Source: Chitinivibrionia bacterium (GTDB lineage: Bacteria > Fibrobacterota > Chitinivibrionia > Chitinivibrionales > Chitinivibrionaceae). From it: DNA of 46,564 nucleotides. Below are positions 7,531 to 16,162 of this stretch, in pieces. Position 1 is the first letter of the stretch. Each line of letters opens with the position of its first letter. The DNA lies in the NCBI GenBank assembly GCA_009779925.1, contig WRAZ01000013.1:1-46564 (forward strand). The letters are read 5' to 3'. Position numbers and translations under genes: made by a program. The notes beneath the pieces are model-generated. The model had not been told where the DNA came from, made no database searches, and saw only the letters and a list, made by a program, of their open reading frames with translations.

Positions 7531-8403
7531 ATGGGAATAAGCAAAACGTTGCAGTCAACCGAAATCTTGCAAAAGATAGCAGGGAAATCGTTTGACGAAA
7601 CAAAAGAAATCTTGCTTGAGGCAGGAAATGTTTACTACGCTCAAAACGTTGAGGAGAGTGAAACTATAAAACAAAATTTGGCGAGTTTCGGCTTGCCGAG
7701 CGACGAAGCAACAATAAAAGAAGTGCGCGATAATATAGTTTATCATTACGCCGAAAAAATTTTCCCGCTTACGGGAGCGCCCGCGCAACTTGCCGAGTTT
7801 ATTAAAGAACGGATAGATTTTTCCAAGGCTCAATCGCAAATAGAGACCGCGCTTAAAGATGGGGCGGTTCTTATAGCAACCCCGCATTTCGGCGGCGTGG
7901 AATGTATAACGCCGACAATATCGCTTATGAAAGTCCCCGCAAACGCCGTCCTTAAATTCAGTACGCAAAACTTGTCCGACAGAATTCGCGCCTTTGCCGA
8001 CAATATGGAAAAGAGCGGACTTTTCGCAAAAATAAACTTTATAGAACTCGGCAAACCCAATTCGCAGGGCGCTTTGGCAATGGCGCAAGTTTTAAGTAAA
8101 AAAGAAGTTCTCTTTTCAGTTTTCGACGAAGAAACGCCTTACTCAAAACCCGTAAATCTTTTCAACAAAAAAGTATTAGGCGGCGCAGGATTAGATAAAC
8201 TTCTGAAATTCGCAAGCGACAACGTCAGCGTTTTCACCGTATTTATGATAAGACACGGCAAAAACTACGAAATGAAACTCCTGCCGATAGACCCAAAATC
8301 CGACAACCCAATTCAGCAAATGTACAACAATCTCGAAAGCGTTCTGCGCGAGCATTACGTTCAATGGTATTTCCTGCACGAAGAAATCCCGTTTGCGGAA
8401 TGA
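7531..8403 (+). CDS. LpxL/HtrB-type lysophospholipid acyltransferase family protein
   Basis: 290 residues. The motif HFGGVE (H119 to E124) matches the catalytic HxxxxD/E box of lipid A late acyltransferases, where HFGNWE is common. A GAGL-KLLKFA block and the C-terminal QWYFLHEEIPF are also family-like. It would transfer an acyl chain to lipid A or another lipid. Unlike LpxL/LpxM it has no N-terminal membrane helix; residues 1-110 are helical and polar. It may therefore be a peripheral enzyme acting on another glycolipid or polyene-like product. Neighbours do not specify the substrate. Confidence 0.75.
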   Translation: MGISKTLQSTEILQKIAGKSFDETKEILLEAGNVYYAQNVEESETIKQNLASFGLPSDEATIKEVRDNIVYHYAEKIFPLTGAPAQLAEFIKERIDFSKAQSQIETALKDGAVLIATPHFGGVECITPTISLMKVPANAVLKFSTQNLSDRIRAFADNMEKSGLFAKINFIELGKPNSQGALAMAQVLSKKEVLFSVFDEETPYSKPVNLFNKKVLGGAGLDKLLKFASDNVSVFTVFMIRHGKNYEMKLLPIDPKSDNPIQQMYNNLESVLREHYVQWYFLHEEIPFAE

Positions 8404-8459
8404 AAAAAGGGTGGCGCTCGTCGCTCAAAACGTATTTTCTTGCTAAAAACGGAGAATAA

Positions 8460-9464
8460 ATGAACAAAGAAATGCAATTTTTAATATACAACACCCCGCA
8501 GGGAGATGTGAATGTTAATGTTGTCGTAAAAGACGAAACAATATGGCTATCCCAAAAAGCAATGGGACAGTTGTTTGACGTGGATAGAACGTCAATAGGA
8601 AGACACTTAAAGAATATCTTTGAAGAAGAAGAACTTGACGAAAAAGTGGTTAGTGCATTTTTTGCACATACCACTCAACACGGAGCAATAGCAGATAAAA
8701 CGCAAACAAATGAATCTAAATTCTATAATCTCGATGCAATTATCGCTGTCGGCTATCGCGTTAATTCAAAAAAAGCAACCGCTTTTCGTATTTGGGCAAC
8801 CAAAACACTGAAAGAATTTATCACCAAGGGCTTTATTCTTGACGACGAACGCCTAAAACTCGGCAAAACCGCTTTCGGAAAAGATTATTTTCGCGAACTT
8901 TTGGAGCGCGTTCGTTCCATTCGTGCAAGCGAGCGGCGAATATGGCAACAAATTACGGATATTTTCGCCGAATGCAGTATTGATTACAACAAAAATTCTT
9001 TAACAACCCACGATTTTTACGCAATGGTGCAAAATAAATTCCATTTTGCCATTACAGGACAAACGGCGGCGGAAATTATTTACACAAAAGCTGACAGAAA
9101 CAAAGAAAATATGGGACTTACAACTTGGAAAAACGCACCCGAAGGACGAATTCTTAAATCAGATGTTAAAATAGCGAAAAACTATTTGTCGGAAACAGAA
9201 ATCAGGCGTTTGGAAAGAGCGGTAAACGGTTATTTTGACTATATTGAAGATGTAATAGAGCAAGAAAACGCCTTTAGTATGGCAGAATTTGCACAAAGCG
9301 TAAATGAATTTTTATCATTCAGAAAATTCAAGATTTTGGATGGTAAAGGCAAAATTTCAAAAGGAGAAGCAGAAGAAAAAGCAGAGGCTGAATATGATGA
9401 GTTTAATAAAATTCAAAAGATTGTTTCTGATTTTGATAAAACAATAAAAATATGCAAGGAGTGA
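8460..9464 (+). CDS. RhuM family protein
   Basis: 334 residues matching the 'virulence protein RhuM' family, named after a Salmonella pathogenicity island 3 gene and found widely in mobile and defence-associated regions. Visible are an N-terminal DNA-binding-like module (TIWLSQKAMGQLFDVDRTSIGRH), the YNLDAIIAVGYRVNS signature, a FRIWATKTLKEF helix, and a C-terminal half with the TAAEIIY and helical Fic/Doc-like portion. GGAG lies 8 bases before the ATG. The biochemical role is not established; a regulatory or toxin-like role is often proposed. It is followed closely by the muramidase gene. Confidence 0.88.
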   Translation: MNKEMQFLIYNTPQGDVNVNVVVKDETIWLSQKAMGQLFDVDRTSIGRHLKNIFEEEELDEKVVSAFFAHTTQHGAIADKTQTNESKFYNLDAIIAVGYRVNSKKATAFRIWATKTLKEFITKGFILDDERLKLGKTAFGKDYFRELLERVRSIRASERRIWQQITDIFAECSIDYNKNSLTTHDFYAMVQNKFHFAITGQTAAEIIYTKADRNKENMGLTTWKNAPEGRILKSDVKIAKNYLSETEIRRLERAVNGYFDYIEDVIEQENAFSMAEFAQSVNEFLSFRKFKILDGKGKISKGEAEEKAEAEYDEFNKIQKIVSDFDKTIKICKE

Positions 9465-9466
9465 AT

Positions 9467-10630
9467 ATGGTAATCACAGGACTAGCGCAACTGTCGGCGA
9501 ATATCGACAAATACATCGGCAAAAAAAACATTGCAATTTTATGCCACGCGGCTTCGGTAGATGCAAAACTTAATCACATAATCGACATTTTGCAGAAAAA
9601 AGGCGCGAACATCAAAGCGATTTTCGGTCCTCAACACGGACTTTTCGGGCAAACTCAGGATAATATGATAGAGTGGGAGGCGACGGTCGCCCCCCGTGAT
9701 GAAAAATCGGCGAAAAACACCGCAAGCGTTTACTCGCTTTACGGACAAACCCGCACGCCCTCGGACGAAATGCTTTCAGGGGTCGATTGTCTTATTGTCG
9801 ATTTGCAGGATGTTGGCGCAAGACCTTACACATACATCTGGACAATGAAAGAATGCGCGGGCGTTTGCGAAAAACTTGGGATAGAAATGCTTGTTTTGGA
9901 CAGACCTAATCCTATCGGCTTTTTTGAGGAAGAGGGCGCGGTGTTGCAACCGAAATATTTCAGTTTTGTCGGCGGCGCGCAAATTAAAATGGCTCACAAA
10001 AAAACTATCGGACAAATCGCCAAAATGTTCAAGAACGAATTTTTTCCAAACCTTAATTTGAATGTTGTTGAAATGCAAAACTACGACATAAATATGAAAT
10101 TTGAAGAAACGGGGCTTCCCTGGGTAATTCCGTCGCCGAATATGCCGACCGTCGATACCGCGATTGTATATCCCGGGCAGGTTTTGCTCGAAACCACCAA
10201 TGTTTCGGAGGGAAGAGGAACTTGCAAGCCCTTTGAGTTTTTCGGCGCGCCGTATATTAAGCCCGCGGAATTTCTGCAAACATTTAATTCGTTCAATATA
10301 GACGGTTGCATTCTGAGACGACACGATTTTTCTCCGACATTCAACAAATATTCGGGAGCGGATAATCGAGTTTGCGGAAAAACCGACGATAAAACCTTGC
10401 AAAAACACGATTGCGTAGGCTTTCAAATTCACATTACGGATTTGGCGAAATTTAAGCCCGTGAAAACAAGCGTTGCGATACTGAAATCAATCGCGCTGAC
10501 TTCGCCCGACGATTTTTTACTTAACCCACCGCCTTACGAGTACGAATACGTAAATATGCCGCTCGATATTGTTTGGGGCGACAGCTCGCTTCGGGAGTAT
10601 TTGGCGGATAGTTCGGCGAGAGATTTTTAG
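9467..10630 (+). CDS. namZ: NamZ-like exo-beta-N-acetylmuramidase (DUF1343)
   Basis: 387 residues of the DUF1343 family, whose characterised members (NamZ) release MurNAc from the non-reducing end of peptidoglycan fragments. Family signatures are FGPQHGLFG, the LYG-x-x-R-P-like segment, LIVDLQDVGARPYTYIWTM, LDRPNPIG and NVSEGRGTCKPFEFFGAP. The start at 9467 is favoured over an ATG at 9452 because AAGGAGTG sits immediately upstream; it begins 2 bases after the RhuM stop. No signal peptide is visible, so it probably works in the cytoplasm on imported muropeptides, in contrast to secreted family members. Confidence 0.88.
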   Translation: MVITGLAQLSANIDKYIGKKNIAILCHAASVDAKLNHIIDILQKKGANIKAIFGPQHGLFGQTQDNMIEWEATVAPRDEKSAKNTASVYSLYGQTRTPSDEMLSGVDCLIVDLQDVGARPYTYIWTMKECAGVCEKLGIEMLVLDRPNPIGFFEEEGAVLQPKYFSFVGGAQIKMAHKKTIGQIAKMFKNEFFPNLNLNVVEMQNYDINMKFEETGLPWVIPSPNMPTVDTAIVYPGQVLLETTNVSEGRGTCKPFEFFGAPYIKPAEFLQTFNSFNIDGCILRRHDFSPTFNKYSGADNRVCGKTDDKTLQKHDCVGFQIHITDLAKFKPVKTSVAILKSIALTSPDDFLLNPPPYEYEYVNMPLDIVWGDSSLREYLADSSARDF

Positions 10631-10640
10631 AAAACCGCAG

Positions 10641-10665
10641 GGGCGGCGTATGGTATTACGCTCCC
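10641..10665. repeat. Imperfect GC-rich hairpin between convergent genes
   Basis: GGGGCGGCGTA and TACGCTCCC form an imperfect stem around TGGTAT. The position between convergent genes and the GGGGC/CTCCC ends suggest a decayed member of the palindrome family seen elsewhere in the window. Confidence 0.4.
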
Positions 10666-10689
10666 TAATAGGGTATCTTGGGCGAAGTC

Positions 10690-11586
10690 CTATATATACA
10701 ATTTTAGCAATTCGTCTTCAGTTATATCAATTCCTATATTCTTCAAAATTTCTTTATGTTGGCTAAACATTTCTTTTACTAACATTTTTTTTACTTCAGA
10801 ATCTCCAAAGTGTACTGCTCTATGGCAGGTAGGACAAATACATACTATGTTTTCTACACAATCTATATTTACATTGTATTTTTTTTCAAAATCTTTAGCA
10901 TTTTTCACCGTACAAGGTATCAAATGGTGCCCTTCCATGTATTGAAAGCCGAGGTTAGTTAAAAATGTTGTATGAGAACTTTTTATTTGACAGACGTAAT
11001 TTGCCTCTTTCAAAACATATTTAGAATATTTTATATCTCTTTGAACGGCTTCACTATTTTTATTTCCCACAATATCAAGAGTTCTTTTTGAAGAATTTTC
11101 TGCTTGTTGTGTAGTTGCAGGTTCAGCTAAATTTATTTTTTCTTGAATTTGATTATCATCATTGTCCAACAAATCAAATGCAAAAGCATTTGCAATTTTT
11201 TCTGCGACAGTATTGGGTAATTTTTTAGATTGAGGAATTGAAAAACCCCAATCTTCTAACATTTTAAAAGTTATTTTCTTTTGAGGTAAATCATTACAAA
11301 ATTCAAACTCAAAAAATAAATCTTTTTCTTTGTAATTTCTTTTTTTTATTATAAATTCACTATCATTAAATTGTAAATCTGAATATTTAATTTTTACTTT
11401 TGTAATTATAGCTTTATATTTAATTTCTGAATATGGTTTTGTTTTATAAATATAAACAATATCTCCTTCTTTCATACCCAGCAAAAACCTATTTTGTGCC
11501 CATTCTAATTTTTGCACTTTTTCAAAGGCTATATCAACTAAAAACCAATCTTTACAAGGAATAAGCCAACTTGAATGTTTTGTCAT
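10690..11586 (-). CDS. EVE-like/HNH endonuclease (possible type IV restriction)
   Basis: 298 residues. The N-terminus (SSWLIPC ... EGDIVYIYKTK ... IKYKAIITKV) resembles EVE/PUA-like modified-base readers. A linker of about 140-185 follows. The C-terminal half is an HNH nuclease with C199, GHHLIPC (H220, H221), N246 and CPTCHRAVH (C251, C254, H259). Such EVE-HNH proteins are generally regarded as modification-dependent restriction enzymes cutting DNA with modified cytosine. The gene is strikingly AT-rich and Lys/Ile/Phe-rich compared with its neighbours, a sign of recent acquisition. It stands alone on the minus strand, converging on namZ. Confidence 0.85.
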   Translation of the reverse strand: MTKHSSWLIPCKDWFLVDIAFEKVQKLEWAQNRFLLGMKEGDIVYIYKTKPYSEIKYKAIITKVKIKYSDLQFNDSEFIIKKRNYKEKDLFFEFEFCNDLPQKKITFKMLEDWGFSIPQSKKLPNTVAEKIANAFAFDLLDNDDNQIQEKINLAEPATTQQAENSSKRTLDIVGNKNSEAVQRDIKYSKYVLKEANYVCQIKSSHTTFLTNLGFQYMEGHHLIPCTVKNAKDFEKKYNVNIDCVENIVCICPTCHRAVHFGDSEVKKMLVKEMFSQHKEILKNIGIDITEDELLKLYI

Positions 11587-11629
11587 TAATAGATACTCCT
11601 TTTTTATATGTTCTATTTAATTACCACTT

Positions 11630-11658
11630 TTGCACTGTTAATATAGTACTTGCACAGT
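11630..11658. promoter_or_regulatory. Direct repeats upstream of HNH gene
   Basis: TTGCACTGT (11630-11638) and TTGCACAGT (11650-11658) are near-identical direct repeats 20 bases apart, about 45-70 bases upstream of the HNH start. ATATAGTA lies between them, and a further GTGC half-site follows. This could be an operator overlapping the promoter of the nuclease gene. Confidence 0.35.
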
Positions 11659-11982
11659 ATAATGTGCGTGAAAAAAACAACAATTCAATGTTTTTTTTAC
11701 AATTCGGTGCACGCAAAAATTATTTTATGGGTGCGATAAAAGATAAATCGTCGAGATTTAGTTCTTGGCTTTGTATCTGTTCTTTGAAAAATTTCTTTTT
11801 ATCGAAAAGTCATCAAAACACTTTTGGGCTGTTTTGTCGGAGGCTTTTCGGTACAATTAAAGTACAGGTACATATTCATCTTTTATCGCAAGAAACATGA
11901 ATTTTGGCAGAACAGCCTTTCCCGCTGTTTTTGCTTAACTTTAATTAACTTGCCGTTAGAAACGGTGGAAAGGTGTGTTTTT
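11659..11982. other. Intergenic region between HNH gene and secreted protein gene
   Basis: About 320 AT-rich bases without a credible gene. At 11911-11932 AACAGC/GCTGTT with loop CTTTCCC is followed by T residues, so it looks like a weak terminator or leader hairpin before the next gene. A small CCGTT-AGA-AACGG hairpin (11953-11965) sits just before its ribosome site. Open frames here are short and lack ribosome sites. Confidence 0.4.
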
Positions 11983-12846
11983 ATGAAAAGATTGGTAGTT
12001 GCCGCAATGATGGCGGTATTGGTTGTAGCGGGGAGTGTGTTTGCTCAGGCGCTTAGCGCGTATGAACGAAGGTTTGTAGAACTTATGATAAATTTTTTCA
12101 GAGAAACTACACAAGATATGCCTGCACACGATACACCTTCTGTTAATCGTCGCAATAATATGTTTGCGCAGATTAGAAGGCTTGAAAACCTTCCAAACGA
12201 CAGAGAAAAAAGGCGTGAGGTGGTATTCCAATATCAAGAGTTTTTCCCTGCGGCGCAAATGGCGGCAAATAACGGTATAATAAACGCAACTGCCTTTCAA
12301 GCAAGAGTTGAGAGGCTTGGAAGAGATTTGACCGCCGCAAGGAGTTTGATGACTCCTGTTGAAAGACAGTTAATGCAAGAGCAAGAGGAAGGACAAAGGC
12401 GTGAAGAACAAGAAAGGGCGCGTATAGCGGCAGAACAACGAGCAGAGCAAGTGCGGATTTTGCTACTGCCTAGTATGTGTAGTGAAACGTTTATTGTGGC
12501 ATTGGATACAGTGCGTTCTTGGTCTAGGAATGTTAGAATTGACGCTAATACTTTTAGGTTATCTCCAGATTCATTGAGACAGTTAATTCAAACAGAAAGC
12601 TCTGAATATGATAATCAACATCGAGCATTAGCAACTCTCGCTAGCTTTGGAAGTATGTATCGTTCGTATGTTATAGAATCCTTTAATAGTTTTGTTAGAA
12701 CAGGCGGCTTCCCTAGAACAAGGGAAACTGCTAATACAATTATTATAGGGACGATGATACGAGATGAATCGTGCCTTATTGAATTTAGAATACCGCTACA
12801 ACGATTTTTAGAAGAGGAATTCACAAATCATTTTGGGAATCTTTAG
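11983..12846 (+). CDS. Secreted hypothetical protein
   Basis: 287 residues starting at MKRLVV, preceded by GGAAAGGTG; a longer reading upstream lacks a ribosome site. A clear signal peptide (1-23, ending GSVFAQA) directs it to the periplasm or outside. The mature part is predicted almost entirely helical, with a charged coiled-coil-like stretch (about 130-155, QEEGQRREEQERARIAAEQRAEQ region). No enzymatic motif and no recognisable family. It has its own terminator, so it is probably monocistronic. Confidence 0.75.
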   Translation: MKRLVVAAMMAVLVVAGSVFAQALSAYERRFVELMINFFRETTQDMPAHDTPSVNRRNNMFAQIRRLENLPNDREKRREVVFQYQEFFPAAQMAANNGIINATAFQARVERLGRDLTAARSLMTPVERQLMQEQEEGQRREEQERARIAAEQRAEQVRILLLPSMCSETFIVALDTVRSWSRNVRIDANTFRLSPDSLRQLIQTESSEYDNQHRALATLASFGSMYRSYVIESFNSFVRTGGFPRTRETANTIIIGTMIRDESCLIEFRIPLQRFLEEEFTNHFGNL

Positions 12847-12875
12847 AGCAAGTTATAGAAATTAGCGAAAAAGAC

Positions 12876-12915
12876 AGTGCCCAGCCCTTGTGCAATAGGG
12901 TTGGCACTTTTTTTG
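12876..12915 (+). terminator. Terminator after secreted hypothetical gene
   Basis: AGTGCC-CAG-CCCT pairs with AGGG-TT-GGCACT and is followed by seven T residues, a good intrinsic terminator. By coincidence the right arm plus T-run (TTGGCACTTTTTTTGC, 12901-12916) also has the GG-N10-GC spacing of a sigma-54 promoter. Confidence 0.75.
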
Positions 12916-12928
12916 CTTCAAACAGAGA

Positions 12929-13292
12929 ACGCGAGAGAAGAGCGAGAAAGTCGGATTTTGATATTAACACAAGAAAAAACACCAGCCAAGAAATCTTTGA
13001 ACAGAGAACAATAATCGATAATTTTGGAAACGAACAAACTGTTTACGTCAGAAGCAGTTTGTTTGTTCGAGAAGAAACAAGAAACACAAACCACAATGTT
13101 AAAATCCAAGAAACGTGGTCGCCTCACGTTAGGCAAACACCTGTTAGCCGCACAGGAAGAACAGCTGAACAGCGTTCAAATATCAGAATCGGAGTTTTTA
13201 CGACTTTGGGGTTTGCGGCAATTTTGGTGCCGACAGGAATTTATTTACACAAGAATAAAGACAGAATAAACAATCGTCATAAGTCCAGATAA
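12929..13292 (+). pseudogene. Possible gene remnant, C-terminal membrane helix
   Basis: An open frame of about 120 codons with protein-like composition: a charged, Arg/Asn-rich body and one hydrophobic segment near the C-terminus (RIGVFTTLGFAAILVPTGIYL). The only in-frame start (TTG at 12888) lies inside the upstream terminator, and no ATG or ribosome site is present, so it may be an N-terminally truncated gene or chance. An inverted repeat (GAACAAACTG ... CAGTTTGTTTGTTC, about 13031-13067) is embedded in it. Function unknown. Confidence 0.35.
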
Positions 13293-13367
13293 TTTTTGCT
13301 TCATTCAATTTATAGAGGAAGAAACAACTAAACTCGCAAGAAAGAGATAAAAAACGTCCCTGACAAC

Positions 13368-14078
13368 TCACCCCTGCAACTCAAACACAATTGTCTGAGT
13401 AGCCCTTATCTGAACGGGAACGCCGTCTTTTTTGGCGGGAGTAAAGCGCCACGACATAACAGTTCTTCTTATTGTTGCCTCAAACGAGGGGTGGGGAGGC
13501 ATAGACAGTATTTCTACCGAACGCACGCGCCCTACCACATCTATTATATAGGCGATTTCGGCTGTTCCTGTGATATTTGCGGCTCTTGCGGCTCTGGGAT
13601 AGGGAACTTGCGGCATAAAAATCGCCCTTGGCGCTTCGGTAAATTGGACGACGGTTTCCTCTCTTGTTTGAGAAAAAGCGACTTCGTCCGTGTTGCTTGA
13701 TATTTCGCCCGTTTCTACAAAAATTTCGCTTGTTTCGCTACTTTCTTGCGTGTGTTCGGATATTTCTTCCAAAATTTCGGTTTCGGTAATTTCGATTTCT
13801 TCTTGCCTCGGGGTAAATGCCTCGGGGTCTGTTATGCGCTCTTGTCTTGGTTGCTGTTCTCTTGGCGTGGGCGGGGTTTGTTGTGGTTGCGGGGGGGGCG
13901 TTTGTTGCGTTGCGGGTTGCGGACTTACAAGCATTACTGTAATTACGGATTTGTCGATTTCGGGGAATGGAGTTGATTTTGCGAAAATAAACGCTAAAAA
14001 AGCAAAGGCGGCAATATGAAATATTGTCGCTAATGCGAAATTTACCGCTAATGTTTTCTTTTCCATTTCTAAGTCCAA
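13368..14078 (-). CDS. tonB: TonB energy-transducing protein
   Basis: 236 residues. A single N-terminal membrane anchor (about 13-33) is followed by a Pro/Gln-rich then Glu/Thr-rich periplasm-spanning linker (55-150). The C-terminal TonB domain shows YPRAARAANITGTAEIAYIID, GRVRSVEIL and a final WRFTPAKKDGVPV block. It transmits proton-motive force from ExbB/ExbD (not in the window) to outer-membrane receptors. It is the last gene behind the receptor and lipoprotein genes, which suggests a dedicated TonB for that uptake system. ATG at 14078 is the first codon of the frame; an internal ATG at 14066 is an alternative. Confidence 0.88.
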   Translation of the reverse strand: MDLEMEKKTLAVNFALATIFHIAAFAFLAFIFAKSTPFPEIDKSVITVMLVSPQPATQQTPPPQPQQTPPTPREQQPRQERITDPEAFTPRQEEIEITETEILEEISEHTQESSETSEIFVETGEISSNTDEVAFSQTREETVVQFTEAPRAIFMPQVPYPRAARAANITGTAEIAYIIDVVGRVRSVEILSMPPHPSFEATIRRTVMSWRFTPAKKDGVPVQIRATQTIVFELQG

Positions 14079-14105
14079 AACGCTTTTTCTTCCTTTTGTT
14101 AAATT

Positions 14106-14137
14106 GAGCAGGGCAAAAATAGTATTTGCGCCTGCTC
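14106..14137. repeat. Hairpin upstream of tonB
   Basis: GAGCAGG-GCAAA pairs with TTTGC-G-CCTGCTC over a 7-base loop. Reading toward tonB it is followed by AATTTAAC rather than a T-run, so it may be an attenuator or mRNA-stability structure between the lipoprotein and tonB genes. Confidence 0.5.
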
Positions 14138-14146
14138 TTTCACAAT

Positions 14147-14175
14147 AGAGAGCGGGGGAATTTCCCTCACTCTCT
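14147..14175. repeat. Second hairpin between lipoprotein gene and tonB
   Basis: AGAGAG (14147-14152) and CTCTCT (14170-14175) enclose a second imperfect GGGGGAAA/TTTCCC arm. It lies 12 bases after the lipoprotein stop and could reduce read-through into tonB. Confidence 0.5.
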
Positions 14176-14187
14176 TAAAAATCCGAA

Positions 14188-16116
14188 TTAGTTTGCTGCC
14201 GGGGCAATCGTTGTAGCATCGAAATCCCAGTTTGCAGCGTTCATTATGATTGAACCGTGTATTTCATCCCAAAGCGTTCTTCTTGCCGGAAGCGTTCCTC
14301 TTGTCGGAACGTATGCAGGAAATTCAGGGTTATCTGCAGTTCCGCTTCCAACGTGTGCAATAACCAATTCACGACTGAAAATGATGCGTCCTACAACATC
14401 TGTAAGTCCGAGATCATAACTTCTTTGCGCCAAGTATGCAAAGTCATAATGTATTCTGTAGAATGCAAGAACTTCGTTTAACCATCTGTGAACTTGCGCT
14501 CTGCGACGGAAATGAAGCGTTTCGCCTGCCGCTACCCAGTATTGCGACCAAACAGGACGAGCGTGTTGTTGGCTGTCGAAGTATCCCGTATGAGATTCGT
14601 TCGTTTCGTTGGGACCTGTAGGTCTGTTCACAGTTCCCCACCAACGACCCAAAACTTCAAATGAGAAGTTATCTGTGCCGACGGTTAATCTTCCACTAAG
14701 TAAATATCCTGCGCCCAAACCGTCGTGTCCTGCGTTGCGCAGTCTGTCTATTGCAGGGGCGGTGTTATCTAGCGAACCGTCTTGGGACATATCTATAACT
14801 ACGCGATTCCACCAATTGTTAGCGTTTTGGCTACGACTATATCCTGCAACGCTGTCGTTTGGCGTGCTGGGAACACCACGTGGGTGCTCGTATGCGCCGG
14901 GCCAAAATACTCTCATCCAAGGCGAGCCGTGCTCTCCGCCTTCAAGACGTTCTGCCGCAACTAATTGCAACTGTGTTCTTTCTGCGTCCGTAAGCGGGTT
15001 TCCTGCGGCATTTGTTCCGAGCTTCAAGCGTTCTGCCGCAACAATTGCGTTTGTGGTTCTGTCGGCAGTTCCAAGGTATTGGAAATCGTCTGTGCGCAAA
15101 TTAACTGCGAAAGCGCCTGCAACAGGGTGAGTAATATCGCGTGAATTAACGTCGAGGTTGGGCCAAAGTTCTATTGAACCCGAAGCGTGCCTTAGCGTTC
15201 TTCCTGTTTCTACATTAACGCCTGCCCAGTGTCCCGATTCCATATATGGGTATCTTACCAAAATGTATGCTTCGTCTATGGTTGCGGTGAACGGATTACC
15301 GGGTATTGCTATGGGAGATTGAAGCGCATTTACTCCGTTTACTATCGGTCCGCCGACGTACCACGAAATTAAAATGTTTCCTGTTGATTGTCTCCAGTCC
15401 GTCCAAATTGCGTAAAGAGTCATATCGCCTTCCACGGGAATTGTGTCGCGAATGTTCCAGAAGTCCACTCCGCGTTCTGCGTTTGGCGCTATTGTGGGAG
15501 TAAGGCTCCATTCCGTAATAGAGAAACCCTGTTGTGTGCGATTAAAACGCGTGCCGCTGCTTACGGCAAGAACGGAAGCGTTAATCATTTGCGCCGCAGG
15601 TACTGCAGGTGCTCCTGCCCGGCTGATTACAGTCATTTGAGCGGGAGCTCGTCCTTGGAATGTTCCTGCGGGAGTATTCGCGTTGAAAGTTATGGTTGCT
15701 CTTCTATCGGCGTTTATGGGAAGCCATCTTGGACTTAATGTGTCGGCTGCTGTTATTACAAGGGTGTCGTTTGCTCCGCCTACACGGTTGCCTGCTTGGT
15801 TAAACCAACCATCAAAACGCCAGCCGAAGTTTTCAAATGCCTCTATTTGCGCTCGTGTGGCATTGGCTCCGGGTGTGGCAGGTCCGCGCGAACCGGAAAC
15901 CGGCAAAATTATTCTGCTGCCGACTTCTGCTCTGATAGTAGCGGGCGCCGCTGGCGCGCCAAGGTCGGTAGTGTTATTCCAGAACAAAATTGAAACAATT
16001 TCTCCTGTTTTTTTGTCTTCTTTTTCGTCGTCAGAACAACCGAACAAGAAGAACATCAGCATCATCGCCATTGCGATTTTCAAGGAAACCGCTAACCTTT
16101 CTTTCAAAAATTCCAT
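14188..16116 (-). CDS. Large outer-surface lipoprotein with Listeria-Bacteroides repeats
   Basis: 642 residues. After a hydrophobic leader the lipobox FLFGC places the lipidated Cys at position 27, followed by SDDEKED. Two InlB B-repeat-like modules follow: around 90-135 (FDGWFNQAGN ... LSPRWL) and 190-245 (ITEWSLTP ... LYAIW). The remaining 390 residues are beta-rich and Trp/Tyr-rich with no recognised family. It sits between the TonB-dependent receptor and tonB genes, so it is probably a surface substrate-binding or accessory lipoprotein of that transporter, in the manner of SusD- or HmuY-like partners; no specific homology to those is claimed. Confidence 0.75.
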   Translation of the reverse strand: MEFLKERLAVSLKIAMAMMLMFFLFGCSDDEKEDKKTGEIVSILFWNNTTDLGAPAAPATIRAEVGSRIILPVSGSRGPATPGANATRAQIEAFENFGWRFDGWFNQAGNRVGGANDTLVITAADTLSPRWLPINADRRATITFNANTPAGTFQGRAPAQMTVISRAGAPAVPAAQMINASVLAVSSGTRFNRTQQGFSITEWSLTPTIAPNAERGVDFWNIRDTIPVEGDMTLYAIWTDWRQSTGNILISWYVGGPIVNGVNALQSPIAIPGNPFTATIDEAYILVRYPYMESGHWAGVNVETGRTLRHASGSIELWPNLDVNSRDITHPVAGAFAVNLRTDDFQYLGTADRTTNAIVAAERLKLGTNAAGNPLTDAERTQLQLVAAERLEGGEHGSPWMRVFWPGAYEHPRGVPSTPNDSVAGYSRSQNANNWWNRVVIDMSQDGSLDNTAPAIDRLRNAGHDGLGAGYLLSGRLTVGTDNFSFEVLGRWWGTVNRPTGPNETNESHTGYFDSQQHARPVWSQYWVAAGETLHFRRRAQVHRWLNEVLAFYRIHYDFAYLAQRSYDLGLTDVVGRIIFSRELVIAHVGSGTADNPEFPAYVPTRGTLPARRTLWDEIHGSIIMNAANWDFDATTIAPAAN

Positions 16117-16162
16117 TTAAGGAACCTCCTTTAAATAAAAAAACATAAAAAAAATACAAAAA

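Noticed and set aside
11571-11900. Plus-strand ORF of 109 codons upstream of the secreted protein gene
   Set aside because: It starts inside the HNH gene on the opposite strand, has no ribosome site, and encodes a composition typical of non-coding AT-rich DNA.
12901-12916. TTGGCACTTTTTTTGC as a fourth sigma-54 promoter
   Set aside because: It has correct GG-N10-GC spacing but coincides with the right arm and T-run of a good terminator, and no gene with a start codon follows. I treat it as a terminator.
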